A DNA stretch of 64,000 bases from Hyphomicrobiaceae bacterium UBA7697 (GTDB lineage: Bacteria > Pseudomonadota > Alphaproteobacteria > Rhizobiales > Methyloligellaceae): assembly GCA_002482645.1 (NCBI GenBank), contig DLGJ01000007.1, positions 124,001 through 188,000 on the forward strand. The letters are read 5' to 3'. This document shows positions 52,306 through 60,066 of this stretch, one piece after another; position 1 is the stretch's first letter; the number at the start of each line of letters is the position of its first letter. A program made the position numbers and the translations under genes. Below the pieces are notes generated by a model that was not told where the DNA came from, did no database searches, and was given only the letters and a program-made list of their open reading frames with translations.

Positions 52306-53310
52306 ATGCCCATGCAGAAGTCGCCAGCCGCAGTACCTCAGTCCACCCACAACGATCCGTTTTCAGCGGTGTCGGTCGCGACGACGGCACGTTTGCATTT
52401 CGGTTTTTTCGACCCGAGCGGGAAATCGTCCAAGCCCTTCGGCAGTTTTGGCCTTTCGCTCAGCGAGCCTTGGACGCGGCTCACCCTGCGGCGCGCGAGC
52501 GAAAATGCCGTACACGGCCCGGAGGCGGAACGCGCGGCACGCTATCTCGACACGATTAGAACAGCTCATGGCATCGAACAGGCCTATAGCCTCGATATCG
52601 AGGCGGCCATTCCATCCCATGCCGGCCTCGGCTCGGGGACGCAACTGGCCCTCGCGGTCGGCACGGCGTTCGGGAGGCTCGAAGGGCTCGACCTTTCCCC
52701 GCCGAAGATCGCCGCTCTTTTGGAGCGCGGAACGCGGTCCGGCATCGGTATCGCCACGTTCGAGGTGGGCGGAGCCATTCTCGATAGCGGCCCGCGCGAT
52801 GGCGCGTTGCCCCAATTGGTCACCCGTGCCGCCTTCCCGGAGCGTTGGCGCGCATTGCTGATCTTCGACCCCGAAGCAAAGGGGCTCGACGGAGCGGACG
52901 AACTTGCCGCGTTCGAGACCTTGCCGGCCTATTCCGAGGACGAACGCGCGGCGCTCGAGGCGCGCATCGTCGAGCGCGCCCTGCCAGCGCTGGAAACCGC
53001 AGACTTCGGCGCGTTCTGCGATGAGGTGGGCCACCTTCAGGCGCGGATGGGCGCTTATTTTGCGCCGCTCCAGGGGGGCGTTTTCACGAGCCGGCGCGTT
53101 GCGGCGGTCGTCGCGGCGCTGCGTGCCGCGGGCGCGCGCGGCCTCGGTCAAAGCTCCTGGGGCCCGACAGGCTTCGCCTTCGCGGAGACCGAGGCGGACG
53201 GCTTGAGGCTTCTCGACGTTGCTTCGAAGGCCGATCGTAACGGCACGCTCCGGTTCGTGATGGCCAGGGGGCGCAATGAAGGGGCCGAGATCACTGAGCT
53301 TTCCGCTTGA
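52306..53310 (+). CDS. mptG: Beta-ribofuranosylaminobenzene 5'-phosphate synthase
   Basis: A 334-residue GHMP-fold enzyme that joins p-aminobenzoate to phosphoribosyl diphosphate with loss of CO2, the first committed step of H4MPT synthesis. The ATP-type Gly/Ser loop is seen as IPSHAGLGSGTQLALAV, with ERGTRSGIGIATFEVGG, ARLHFGFFD at the N-terminus and SSWGPTGFAFAE near the C-terminus. ATG 52306 is chosen; the frame is open back to 52081 but that part looks non-coding. Its partner substrate would come from PabBC. Confidence 0.95.
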   Translation: MPMQKSPAAVPQSTHNDPFSAVSVATTARLHFGFFDPSGKSSKPFGSFGLSLSEPWTRLTLRRASENAVHGPEAERAARYLDTIRTAHGIEQAYSLDIEAAIPSHAGLGSGTQLALAVGTAFGRLEGLDLSPPKIAALLERGTRSGIGIATFEVGGAILDSGPRDGALPQLVTRAAFPERWRALLIFDPEAKGLDGADELAAFETLPAYSEDERAALEARIVERALPALETADFGAFCDEVGHLQARMGAYFAPLQGGVFTSRRVAAVVAALRAAGARGLGQSSWGPTGFAFAETEADGLRLLDVASKADRNGTLRFVMARGRNEGAEITELSA

Positions 53311-53472
53311 GGCGAAAAAATCTGGGCTCGACGGGCAGTTGAGGTTCTTTGCGGCCACGCCCTATGTCATAAAGCGAAGCGTATAAGAGCAACACTCATA
53401 CGGTCCTTCGTGCCGGTTCGCATGCGTACCGGCGACACGAGGCGGCCGCAAATGCCTGGGGAGATTGAAGCG

Positions 53473-54372
53473 ATGGCGCCGCCGCGCATTCTGCATATGA
53501 TCACGCCGCTCAAATATATGAGCCCGTTCGACATCAATATGGGCCTCGATGCGGGTTACGATCACGCCGTTCCGTACACGAACGCGACGATCGAGGACGT
53601 TTACGGCCTGGTCCAGGACGCCATCTTCTCGCGCAGCCCGGAGGGCATCAAGCGGCAGGCGGTCTTCATCGGCGGAAAACGCGCCATCGAATCCCTGGAC
53701 ATGCTGGACCGGGCCAAGAAAGCCATGGTTCCGCCGTTCGAGGTCTCGGTTTTCGCCGATCCGGCAGGCTCGTTCACGACCGCCGCCGCCATGGTGGCCT
53801 GCGCCAAGCAGGCCCTGGAAGGTATTTTCGGCACCGACTTCAAGGACAAGCGTGTGATCGTTTTCGGGGGGACCGGCGTCGTGGCGTTCGCCTCCGCCGT
53901 GATCGCATCGATGGACGGGGCCAAGGCATTTCTCGTCGGCTATGACGGACCCGAGCGCGTCCGCCGTCTGACCATGGAAGCGAACGACCGGTTCGACGTG
54001 GATCTCGGTTACGCGGACGGAACGACCGAAGAGCAAAAGGAAGAGCTGGCGCACAGCGCCGACGTCATTTTCTCCGCCGGCCCCGCCGGGCGGCAGATCT
54101 TGAGCCTGGAGCAACTCAAGCCCGCACAGCAGCTGAAAGTGGCCGCGGACGTCAATGCCGTGCCGCCGCTCGGTATCGAAGGCGTCGGCATCCAGGACAA
54201 CGGCGTTCCGATCGAGGGTATGAGTGGCGCCGTGGGCATTGGCGCGCTTGCCATCGGCGACATCAAGTACAAGACCGAGATCGGCATGTTCAAGGAAATG
54301 ATCGCCGCCGAGTCGCCGGTCTATCTCGACTTCCGCGCCGCCTATAGGCTCGCCCAAGACCTCACGTCTTAA
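53473..54372 (+). CDS. mtdB: NAD(P)-dependent methylene-H4MPT dehydrogenase
   Basis: A 299-residue dehydrogenase oxidising methylene- to methenyl-H4MPT. It matches the Methylorubrum MtdB sequence that I recall along its length: ILHMITPLKYMSPFDINM at the start, DRAKKAMVPPF, FADPAGSFTTAAAMVA, the NAD(P)-binding VIVFGGTGVVAFASAV (about 128-143), and VAADVNAVPPLGIEG. ATG 53473 gives the usual N-terminus; ATGs at 53452 and 53410 are alternatives. Its TAA stop is followed immediately by a 15-bp tandem repeat. Confidence 0.96.
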   Translation: MAPPRILHMITPLKYMSPFDINMGLDAGYDHAVPYTNATIEDVYGLVQDAIFSRSPEGIKRQAVFIGGKRAIESLDMLDRAKKAMVPPFEVSVFADPAGSFTTAAAMVACAKQALEGIFGTDFKDKRVIVFGGTGVVAFASAVIASMDGAKAFLVGYDGPERVRRLTMEANDRFDVDLGYADGTTEEQKEELAHSADVIFSAGPAGRQILSLEQLKPAQQLKVAADVNAVPPLGIEGVGIQDNGVPIEGMSGAVGIGALAIGDIKYKTEIGMFKEMIAAESPVYLDFRAAYRLAQDLTS

Positions 54373-54433
54373 GTCCGGGGCCATGTTAATCCGGCCCAAG
54401 TCAGTCCGGGCCATGTCAGTCCGGGACAAGGCT
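54373..54433. repeat. 15-16-bp tandem repeat starting right after the mtdB stop codon
   Basis: Four degenerate copies of GTCCGGGCCATGTCA lie head to tail (54373-54388, 54389-54403, 54404-54418, 54419-54433), the first base following the mtdB TAA. The last copy ends 24 bases before the next start codon, so the array fills most of the mtdB spacer. Confidence 0.85.
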
Positions 54434-54457
54434 CCGCGTATGGCGAGGGCTTAGGCG

Positions 54458-55633
54458 ATGACGAAGCCGTGCGGTGCGATTCTGATCGCCGCCGTGTCGG
54501 GCCGGGCGTTGGCACGCGCGGCCGCCGATGCGCGTTACGTGCCGTTGGTCGTGGACTTCTTCGCCGACATGGACACGCAGGCGCTCGCACCGGCCCTCGT
54601 CCAACTGCCGGATCTCGCGCGCGGGTTCCGGTGGAGACCGCTTGAGGGGGCGCTCGAAACGCTCGCTGCCCACGCGCCCTCTCCGCCCGTGGGCCTGGTC
54701 TATGGATCCGGATTCGAGGACCGGCCCGATATCCTTGCGCAAATCTCGAAGCGCTGGCCGCTGCTTGGAAACGATCCCGCTACCGTCTCAGCGGTCAACG
54801 ACCCGGCGCGCTTCTTCGGCGCCTTGGAAACGCATGCCATTCCCCATCCGGAAACCCGCCTCGACCGGCCGGCCGATCCGCGCGGCTGGGTCGTCAAACG
54901 GCTTGGCGGGGCCGGCGGTAGCCACATCGCGCCCGCCGGACGCGCCCACCCCCCGGCGAAGGTCTATTACCAGGCCTTGGTTCCTGGACGCTCCGTATCG
55001 GCCCTATTCGCGGCCAACGGCCAGGACGCCCGAGTTCTCGGCTTCAGCGAACAATGGCCATCCCCCACACCCGCCAAGCCATGGCGCTATGGCGGTGCGG
55101 TGCGGCCCGCGCGTCTCTCCCGAAAGGCCACCGGCGCCATGACCGCTACGGTGTTTCAGCTTGCGGCCCATTTTCGCCTGAAAGGCCTGAATTCCGCCGA
55201 TTTCATGCTCGACGGCGAAGTTCCGCGCCTTCTGGAAATCAATCCGCGCCCGGGGGCCACGCTCGACATTTTCGCGAACGATGCCGCCCCGCTTCTTGCC
55301 GTCCATCTCGATGCGGTGTTGCACGAGGCCCTGCCGGAGCGGGCGCTCGTCATCGAAGACGCCTCGGCCTCCGGAATCGTCTTCGCGCCCGATGCAATCA
55401 CGGTTCCGCACGAGACGGTCTGGCCCGACTGGGCGGCCGACCTTCCCCAACCTGGAGAACGGATCGACAAAGAGCGCCCGATATGCACTGTACTTGCGCG
55501 GGGGAGATCGGCGGACGAGGCGAGATGTCTCGTCGATACATACCGTGACCGCCTGCTGGCCGAACTGAGGGCGTCTCGGACCAACCCGAGCGCTCAAGAA
55601 GACTATCCCGCGGGAGAGGGAAGCAATCGATGA
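54458..55633 (+). CDS. ATP-grasp protein of the H4MPT gene cluster
   Basis: A 391-residue ATP-grasp protein. Signs are VVKRLGGAGGSHIAPAG (Gly-rich ATP loop), YYQALVPGRSVSALF and the metal-binding VPRLLEINPRPGATLDIF. The closest group that I know is the uncharacterised ORF5 family of methylotroph H4MPT clusters. ATP-grasp enzymes join an acid and an amine or thiol at the cost of ATP, so a ligase step of H4MPT or methylofuran assembly is likely but not proven. Its stop overlaps the mch start by four bases. Confidence 0.88.
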   Translation: MTKPCGAILIAAVSGRALARAAADARYVPLVVDFFADMDTQALAPALVQLPDLARGFRWRPLEGALETLAAHAPSPPVGLVYGSGFEDRPDILAQISKRWPLLGNDPATVSAVNDPARFFGALETHAIPHPETRLDRPADPRGWVVKRLGGAGGSHIAPAGRAHPPAKVYYQALVPGRSVSALFAANGQDARVLGFSEQWPSPTPAKPWRYGGAVRPARLSRKATGAMTATVFQLAAHFRLKGLNSADFMLDGEVPRLLEINPRPGATLDIFANDAAPLLAVHLDAVLHEALPERALVIEDASASGIVFAPDAITVPHETVWPDWAADLPQPGERIDKERPICTVLARGRSADEARCLVDTYRDRLLAELRASRTNPSAQEDYPAGEGSNR

Positions 55634-56595
55634 AGAAACCAAGCCTGAATACGCATGTCGCGCCGCTGGTGCAGGACTTAATCGACAATGCCGACGCGTT
55701 ACGTGTCGGCGTCTCCAAGGGGTCTCTCGGAGAAACGTTGATCGATTGCGGTGTCGACGCCGTTGGAGGGCTCGAAGCGGGGCGCCGTTTGGCGGAAATC
55801 TGCCTCGCGGGGCTCGGCGTCGTGACGTTCGAGACCAGCAGCACGACCGATCCCTGGCCATTCCTGATCACCGTGCATACGAGCCAGCCGGTTCTCGCCT
55901 GTCTCGGCTCGCAATACGCGGGCTGGAGCCTTTCCGGCAAGGACGCCGGCGGCAAGGACTTCTACTTCCTCGGGTCGGGTCCTGCCCGCGCCATGGGCTC
56001 GTCGGAGCCCTTGTTCGACGAGCTCGGATATCGGGACAAGGCCAAGACCGCGGCGCTTGTGATCGAGGCCGACACGGCGCCGCCCGCCGCTCTGGTCGAG
56101 GAGGTCGCCAAGGCTTGCGGCCTGAAGCCCGAGAAGCTGACCTTCCTGTTCGCGCCGACATCGAGCCTCGCGGGATCGGTTCAGGTCGCTGGCCGCAGCC
56201 TCGAAGTCGCGCTCCACAAGGCGCATGAGCTCCACTTCCCGCTCGAGAACATCGTCGACGGCATGGCCACGGTTCCAATTCCGCCGCCCGTCCCCGGATT
56301 TGTGGAGGCCATGGGCCGCACCAACGACGCCATCATTTATGGCGGCCGCGCGCATCTTTACGTGGAAGGCGACGAAGCGGCGGCGAAGAAGCTCGCCGAA
56401 GAACTGCCGAGTGCGAACTCAAAGGATTACGGCAAGCCGTTCGCCGAGATCTTCGCGGCGGTGAAGGGCGATTTCTACCAGATCGATCCGATGCTGTTCA
56501 GCCCGGCGAAGGTCACCGTCACCGCCCTTTCGACCGGTAAGAGCTTCGAAGGCGGAGCGATCGACGACGCCGTGCTCGCACGCTCCTTCGCGTAG
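55630..56595 (+). CDS. mch: Methenyltetrahydromethanopterin cyclohydrolase
   Basis: A 321-residue enzyme hydrolysing methenyl-H4MPT to 5-formyl-H4MPT, between MtdB and Fhc. Recognised by GGLEAGRRLAEICLAGLG, SQPVLACLGSQYAGWSL, FFLGSGPARAMGSSEPL and IVDGMATVPIPPPV. The length (about 320) and family fit archaeal and methylotroph Mch. The first codon overlaps the ATP-grasp gene stop (ATGA), and the RimK-like gene follows after six bases, so these are one operon. Confidence 0.97.
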   Translation: MKKPSLNTHVAPLVQDLIDNADALRVGVSKGSLGETLIDCGVDAVGGLEAGRRLAEICLAGLGVVTFETSSTTDPWPFLITVHTSQPVLACLGSQYAGWSLSGKDAGGKDFYFLGSGPARAMGSSEPLFDELGYRDKAKTAALVIEADTAPPAALVEEVAKACGLKPEKLTFLFAPTSSLAGSVQVAGRSLEVALHKAHELHFPLENIVDGMATVPIPPPVPGFVEAMGRTNDAIIYGGRAHLYVEGDEAAAKKLAEELPSANSKDYGKPFAEIFAAVKGDFYQIDPMLFSPAKVTVTALSTGKSFEGGAIDDAVLARSFA

Positions 56596-56601
56596 CGCTC
56601 C

Positions 56602-57537
56602 ATGACGAACGACACCGCCATCACACCGTCCATCGTCCTCTTCGGCGATGGACGGGATTGGCACGGCAAGAGCCTTCAGCGCGCGTTCGCCCGGCGCGGT
56701 ATCAACCCTGTCGTCGCCCCCCTGCCTTCGTGCGGTTTCTCGACGGATACGGCCACGGGCCTCGCCATACCGGGTCTCGGCGACCACACGCCGCGAGGCG
56801 CCTTCGTGCGGTTCATTCCCGGCGGCAGTTTCGAGCAGGTCACGCTGTATCTCGGTCTGCTGCATGCATTGCGCGAGCTCGGCGTCACGGTCTGGAACGA
56901 TGCCCGTGCCATCGAGCGCTGCGTCGACAAATCCACGACGACGTTTTTCCTGCAGAAAGCCGGATTGCCCACCCCGCGCACTTTTGCCGGCGTCGATAGG
57001 ACGACGGCGGAAGATGTCGTGTCGCGGCTCGTCGCCGAGGGTCGCAAGGTCGTCGAGAAACCGCTCTTCGGAGCGCAAGGCAAGGGCGTTCGCCTGGTCG
57101 AGACCACGGCCGGCCTTTCGCCGCCCGAGGACGTCGACGGCGTCTATTATCTGCAAGAGTTCGTGCCGCCCGCACAGGAGCGTCACCAAGACTGGAGACT
57201 GTTCGTGTGCGGAGGACGGGTCGTCGCTTCGATGATCCGGCACGGCACGAATTGGATTACCAATATCAAACAAGGCGCTCGCGCCGAGGCCGCCATTGCA
57301 AGTCAGGACCTCGTCGATCTCGCCGTGCGCGCCGCAGCATGCGTTGGCGCCGACTATGCGGGCGTCGATGTCATACAGGCTCGCGACGGCACGTTTCTCG
57401 TACTCGAGGTCAACTCGATGCCGGCCTGGAACGGGTTGCAAAAGGTCACGAGCCTTCGTCTGTCGGACCATGTCGTGGACGCCTTTCTCGCGGCGGCGCT
57501 GCCCGAGAGTGTCCGCAACGCGAGGGAGGAAGCTTGA
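56602..57537 (+). CDS. RimK-like ATP-grasp protein of the H4MPT cluster
   Basis: A 311-residue RimK-type ATP-grasp ligase: VVEKPLFGAQGKGVRLVE (ATP loop), YLQEFVPPAQERHQDWRLFVCGG, and the metal site FLVLEVNSMPAWNGL. It corresponds to the OrfY-type proteins of methylotroph H4MPT clusters and resembles archaeal MptN, which adds a glutamate to H4MPT. A glutamate ligase for H4MPT or methylofuran is the favoured guess. It is tightly spaced in the mtdB-mch operon. Confidence 0.9.
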   Translation: MTNDTAITPSIVLFGDGRDWHGKSLQRAFARRGINPVVAPLPSCGFSTDTATGLAIPGLGDHTPRGAFVRFIPGGSFEQVTLYLGLLHALRELGVTVWNDARAIERCVDKSTTTFFLQKAGLPTPRTFAGVDRTTAEDVVSRLVAEGRKVVEKPLFGAQGKGVRLVETTAGLSPPEDVDGVYYLQEFVPPAQERHQDWRLFVCGGRVVASMIRHGTNWITNIKQGARAEAAIASQDLVDLAVRAAACVGADYAGVDVIQARDGTFLVLEVNSMPAWNGLQKVTSLRLSDHVVDAFLAAALPESVRNAREEA

Positions 57538-58382
57538 CAACCCGGATGACCAGCGATGCCGTCGCCTCGGCCTTCCAGACTGCGTGCCTGGCCGAACTCG
57601 ACGCGCTGAAGCCGGGAAACGTGCATCGCCATGCCGAGGGCGCCCAACCGGCGGTATCCGACTTCGAACGAAGCGCAGCCGCGGCGGCGCCCGCCATCGC
57701 GGCGCAGGGACTGACGGCCGGGCAGCGGATCGAAGAAGCGGTTCGGGCGACGCGGGCCGTCGTCAGCCACAACACCAATCTCGGAATAATCCTTCTCGCC
57801 GCGCCCCTGGCCCAGGCCGCGCTCACGGCGGCGAGCGGTCCTTTGCGCCAATCCCTGGCCGAGGTTCTGGCCGCGCTGACGGTCGACGATGCCCGGCGCG
57901 CCTATCGCGCGATCCGTATGGCGGAGCCCGGAGGACTGGGCAATGCGTCCGAGCACGACGTCGCGACAGATCCCTCCACGACGCTCCTCGATGCCATGCG
58001 CGCCGCCGCGACCCGCGACCGCATCGCTTGGAACTATGCGAACGGTTTCGTCGATATCTTCGACCTGGGCCTGAAATGGCGCGCGGGCGGCATGAGCCGC
58101 TGGGGCGATGTGCCCTCGGTCGCCACCTACATCTATCTCGGCTTTCTCGCACACGTTCCCGACACGCTGATCGAACGCAAGTTCGGCCCGCACGTGGCCG
58201 CGGAAGTGCTCGACGAGGCAAGGCCGCTCGAGTCGGGATTGGCTCAATGCCACGATCCGAGGGAAATGATGGGGCCCTTGACGGCGTTCGACGTTTCGCT
58301 CCGGGAACGGGGTCTCAATCCGGGCACGTCGGCCGATCTCACCGTGGCGACATTGTTCGCCGGGGCGCTGACAGGCGCGTAA
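57534..58382 (+). CDS. Triphosphoribosyl-dephospho-CoA synthase-like (CitG/MdcB family) protein of the H4MPT cluster
   Basis: A 282-residue CitG/MdcB-family protein (ELDALKPGNVHRHAEG, SHNTNLGIILLAAPLAQAAL, WNYANGFVDIFDLG). Citrate lyase and malonate decarboxylase genes are absent, so the ordinary prosthetic-group role does not fit. It matches the ORF7 family of methylotroph H4MPT clusters, presumed to act in cofactor synthesis. The TTG at 57534 overlaps the previous stop by four bases and has GGAGG four bases upstream. The alternative ATG at 57546 is 16 bases from that site. Confidence 0.88.
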   Translation: MTTRMTSDAVASAFQTACLAELDALKPGNVHRHAEGAQPAVSDFERSAAAAAPAIAAQGLTAGQRIEEAVRATRAVVSHNTNLGIILLAAPLAQAALTAASGPLRQSLAEVLAALTVDDARRAYRAIRMAEPGGLGNASEHDVATDPSTTLLDAMRAAATRDRIAWNYANGFVDIFDLGLKWRAGGMSRWGDVPSVATYIYLGFLAHVPDTLIERKFGPHVAAEVLDEARPLESGLAQCHDPREMMGPLTAFDVSLRERGLNPGTSADLTVATLFAGALTGA

Positions 58383-58598
58383 CGTCCCGTAAAGAATTCG
58401 GCCGAAATCGAACCAAACGGCCAATAATCGGCTTGCATCCTTCCAGACCCGGCTTATGTTCAGCCACGCGGAGCCCAGATTGGGGCTGCGGACGGAGTGG
58501 TGCATCCCACGCTGCTTTGTTGGTTGGCGGCGGGCTTACGCTGGTAGCGCCGCTATTTTAGTTCTTGATCACGTCTCACGTACTAGGGAGGGGGCCAC

Positions 58599-59108
58599 AT
58601 GGCCAAAATCACTGGTGTTTGTATCGGCGAGTCGCTCGTCGGTGACGGCAACGAAGTTGCCCATATTGATCTTATTCTCGGCCCGCGCGGTAGCGCCGCG
58701 GAATCGGCTTTCTGCAACGCGCTGACGAACAACAAAGACGGCTTCACCACGCTGCTGGCCGTCGTTGCTCCTAACCTGCTCTGCAAGCCGGCCACGATTC
58801 TCTACAACAAGGTCACCATCAAGGACGCGCGTCAGGCCGTTCAGATGTTCGGTCCCGCCCAGTACGGGGTGGCCAAGGCCGTTGCCGACTCCGTCGCCGA
58901 GGGTGTCATCCCCGCCGACGAAGCCGACGACCTCTATGTCTGCGTCGGCGTCTTCATCCACTGGGAAGCCGCGGACGACAAGAAGATCCAGGACTACAAC
59001 TACCAGGCCACCAAGGAAGCCATCGCCCGCGCCGTTGCCGGCGAGCCGAAGGCTGCCGAAGTCACCGCCAAGAAAGATTCTGCTGCGCATCCGTTCGCCG
59101 CTGGTTGA
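58599..59108 (+). CDS. fae: Formaldehyde-activating enzyme
   Basis: A 169-residue protein that catalyses condensation of formaldehyde with H4MPT to methylene-H4MPT. It is nearly collinear with Methylorubrum Fae: MAKITGVCIGESLVGDGNEVAHIDLI, with His22 the proposed catalytic base, then GPRGSAAESAFCNAL, LLAVVAPNL and DARQAVQMFGPAQYGVA. GGGAGGGGG lies six bases before the ATG, suiting a highly made protein. A 216-base upstream spacer probably holds its own promoter, and a strong terminator follows. Confidence 0.98.
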   Translation: MAKITGVCIGESLVGDGNEVAHIDLILGPRGSAAESAFCNALTNNKDGFTTLLAVVAPNLLCKPATILYNKVTIKDARQAVQMFGPAQYGVAKAVADSVAEGVIPADEADDLYVCVGVFIHWEAADDKKIQDYNYQATKEAIARAVAGEPKAAEVTAKKDSAAHPFAAG

Positions 59109-59215
59109 ACAGGAGAAGCTGCGGATCGGGATACTCCCGGTAGAGGAAACGAGCCGGGCCCGATACGTCGGTGGCTCACAAAGCTTGGTTTCTAGTTCGC
59201 GGGATTGACCGCAGG

Positions 59216-59998
59216 TTAGGTTCGAGATCGCCGCTCTCCCCGGAGGGCGGCGATTTCATTTTGTCCCACCGCGCCGGAGTGCAGCGCCGTCGCGACGAGC
59301 ACGCCGCGCGCACCGGCCTCCGCCACCGCTCTGATGTCGCCGTAAGATGCCACTCCGCCCGCGACATACACATGGTGGCCGCGCGCGTTCGTGACCGCGG
59401 TTCGCAGCAGATCGAAGTCGGGGCCGGTTTCGGTTCCCACCCGGCCAAGACTCATGAGGATCACGCGTTGCGGCCAGAGATCCAGATCGCTCATCAACTC
59501 CTTCGGCCCCCGCAAGCCCTGCTCGTCGAAATCCAACGAGAGCACGAGATTGCCGCCAAAGCTGTCGCGGATCGCCTTCCAGTCTTCGAGACTCCGGACG
59601 GTTTCACTGCCGATAACGAGGGTCGCCCCCAAAGGCAGCCAAAAGGCGCAGTCGTCCAGATTGCAGAAGCCGGCGTCGATCCAGAGTTCGACCCCAGGAA
59701 GCGCGTCCGCCAAAGCCCGACAGAGTTCGTAGTTGTTCCCGCGCCCAAGAATGGCGTCGAGATCGGCGATATACAGCGTCGGAGAGAAAGTGATACCGAG
59801 AAGCGCTCTCGCGATGGCTTGGGCGTCATGAGGCGGAGCAAACGGCGTCGCGATGGGACGGTATTCGGCCCTCTTTCCAGCGTGTGCCTGTTTGCCAGCG
59901 CGCGCGTGAACGACCATGCCATCCTTCAGATCGAGCACGGGTACGACGTCGAAGGAGTTGGGGGACTGGTCTCCGATGATCCCGGTGGACGGCGCCAT
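59216..59998 (-). CDS. HisA/HisF-like TIM-barrel protein of the C1 cluster
   Basis: A 260-residue protein with the HisA-type barrel pattern: VVPVLDLKDGMVVHARAG at strand 1, LYIADLDAILG, LWIDAGFCN, LVIGSETVRSLEDW, LVLSLDFDEQGLRG, and VYVAGGVASYGDIRAVAEAGARGVLVATALHSG at strands 7-8. Asp residues sit at the two HisA catalytic positions. Other his genes are not seen, and the same family occurs in methylotroph H4MPT/methylofuran clusters. A cofactor-pathway isomerase or phosphate synthase is inferred rather than histidine synthesis. GAGAGG precedes the ATG. The fae terminator hairpin lies inside its 3' end. Confidence 0.85.
   Translation of the reverse strand: MAPSTGIIGDQSPNSFDVVPVLDLKDGMVVHARAGKQAHAGKRAEYRPIATPFAPPHDAQAIARALLGITFSPTLYIADLDAILGRGNNYELCRALADALPGVELWIDAGFCNLDDCAFWLPLGATLVIGSETVRSLEDWKAIRDSFGGNLVLSLDFDEQGLRGPKELMSDLDLWPQRVILMSLGRVGTETGPDFDLLRTAVTNARGHHVYVAGGVASYGDIRAVAEAGARGVLVATALHSGAVGQNEIAALRGERRSRT
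59227..59264 (+). terminator. Intrinsic terminator of fae, inside the convergent HisA-like gene
   Basis: A stem of about 12 bp (ATCGCCGC with GCGGCGAT, then a G-U pair and CTC with GAG) with a tiny C-rich loop, followed by TTTCATTTTGT. It lies 118 bases after the fae stop and overlaps the last about 16 codons of the HisA-like gene on the other strand. Confidence 0.8.
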
Positions 59999-60066
59999 GG
60001 CGAATGTGCCTCTCGAATCTCGTACCTATCATGACGCGGAATGGCGTCCTGGGAAATGAGGTCTCT

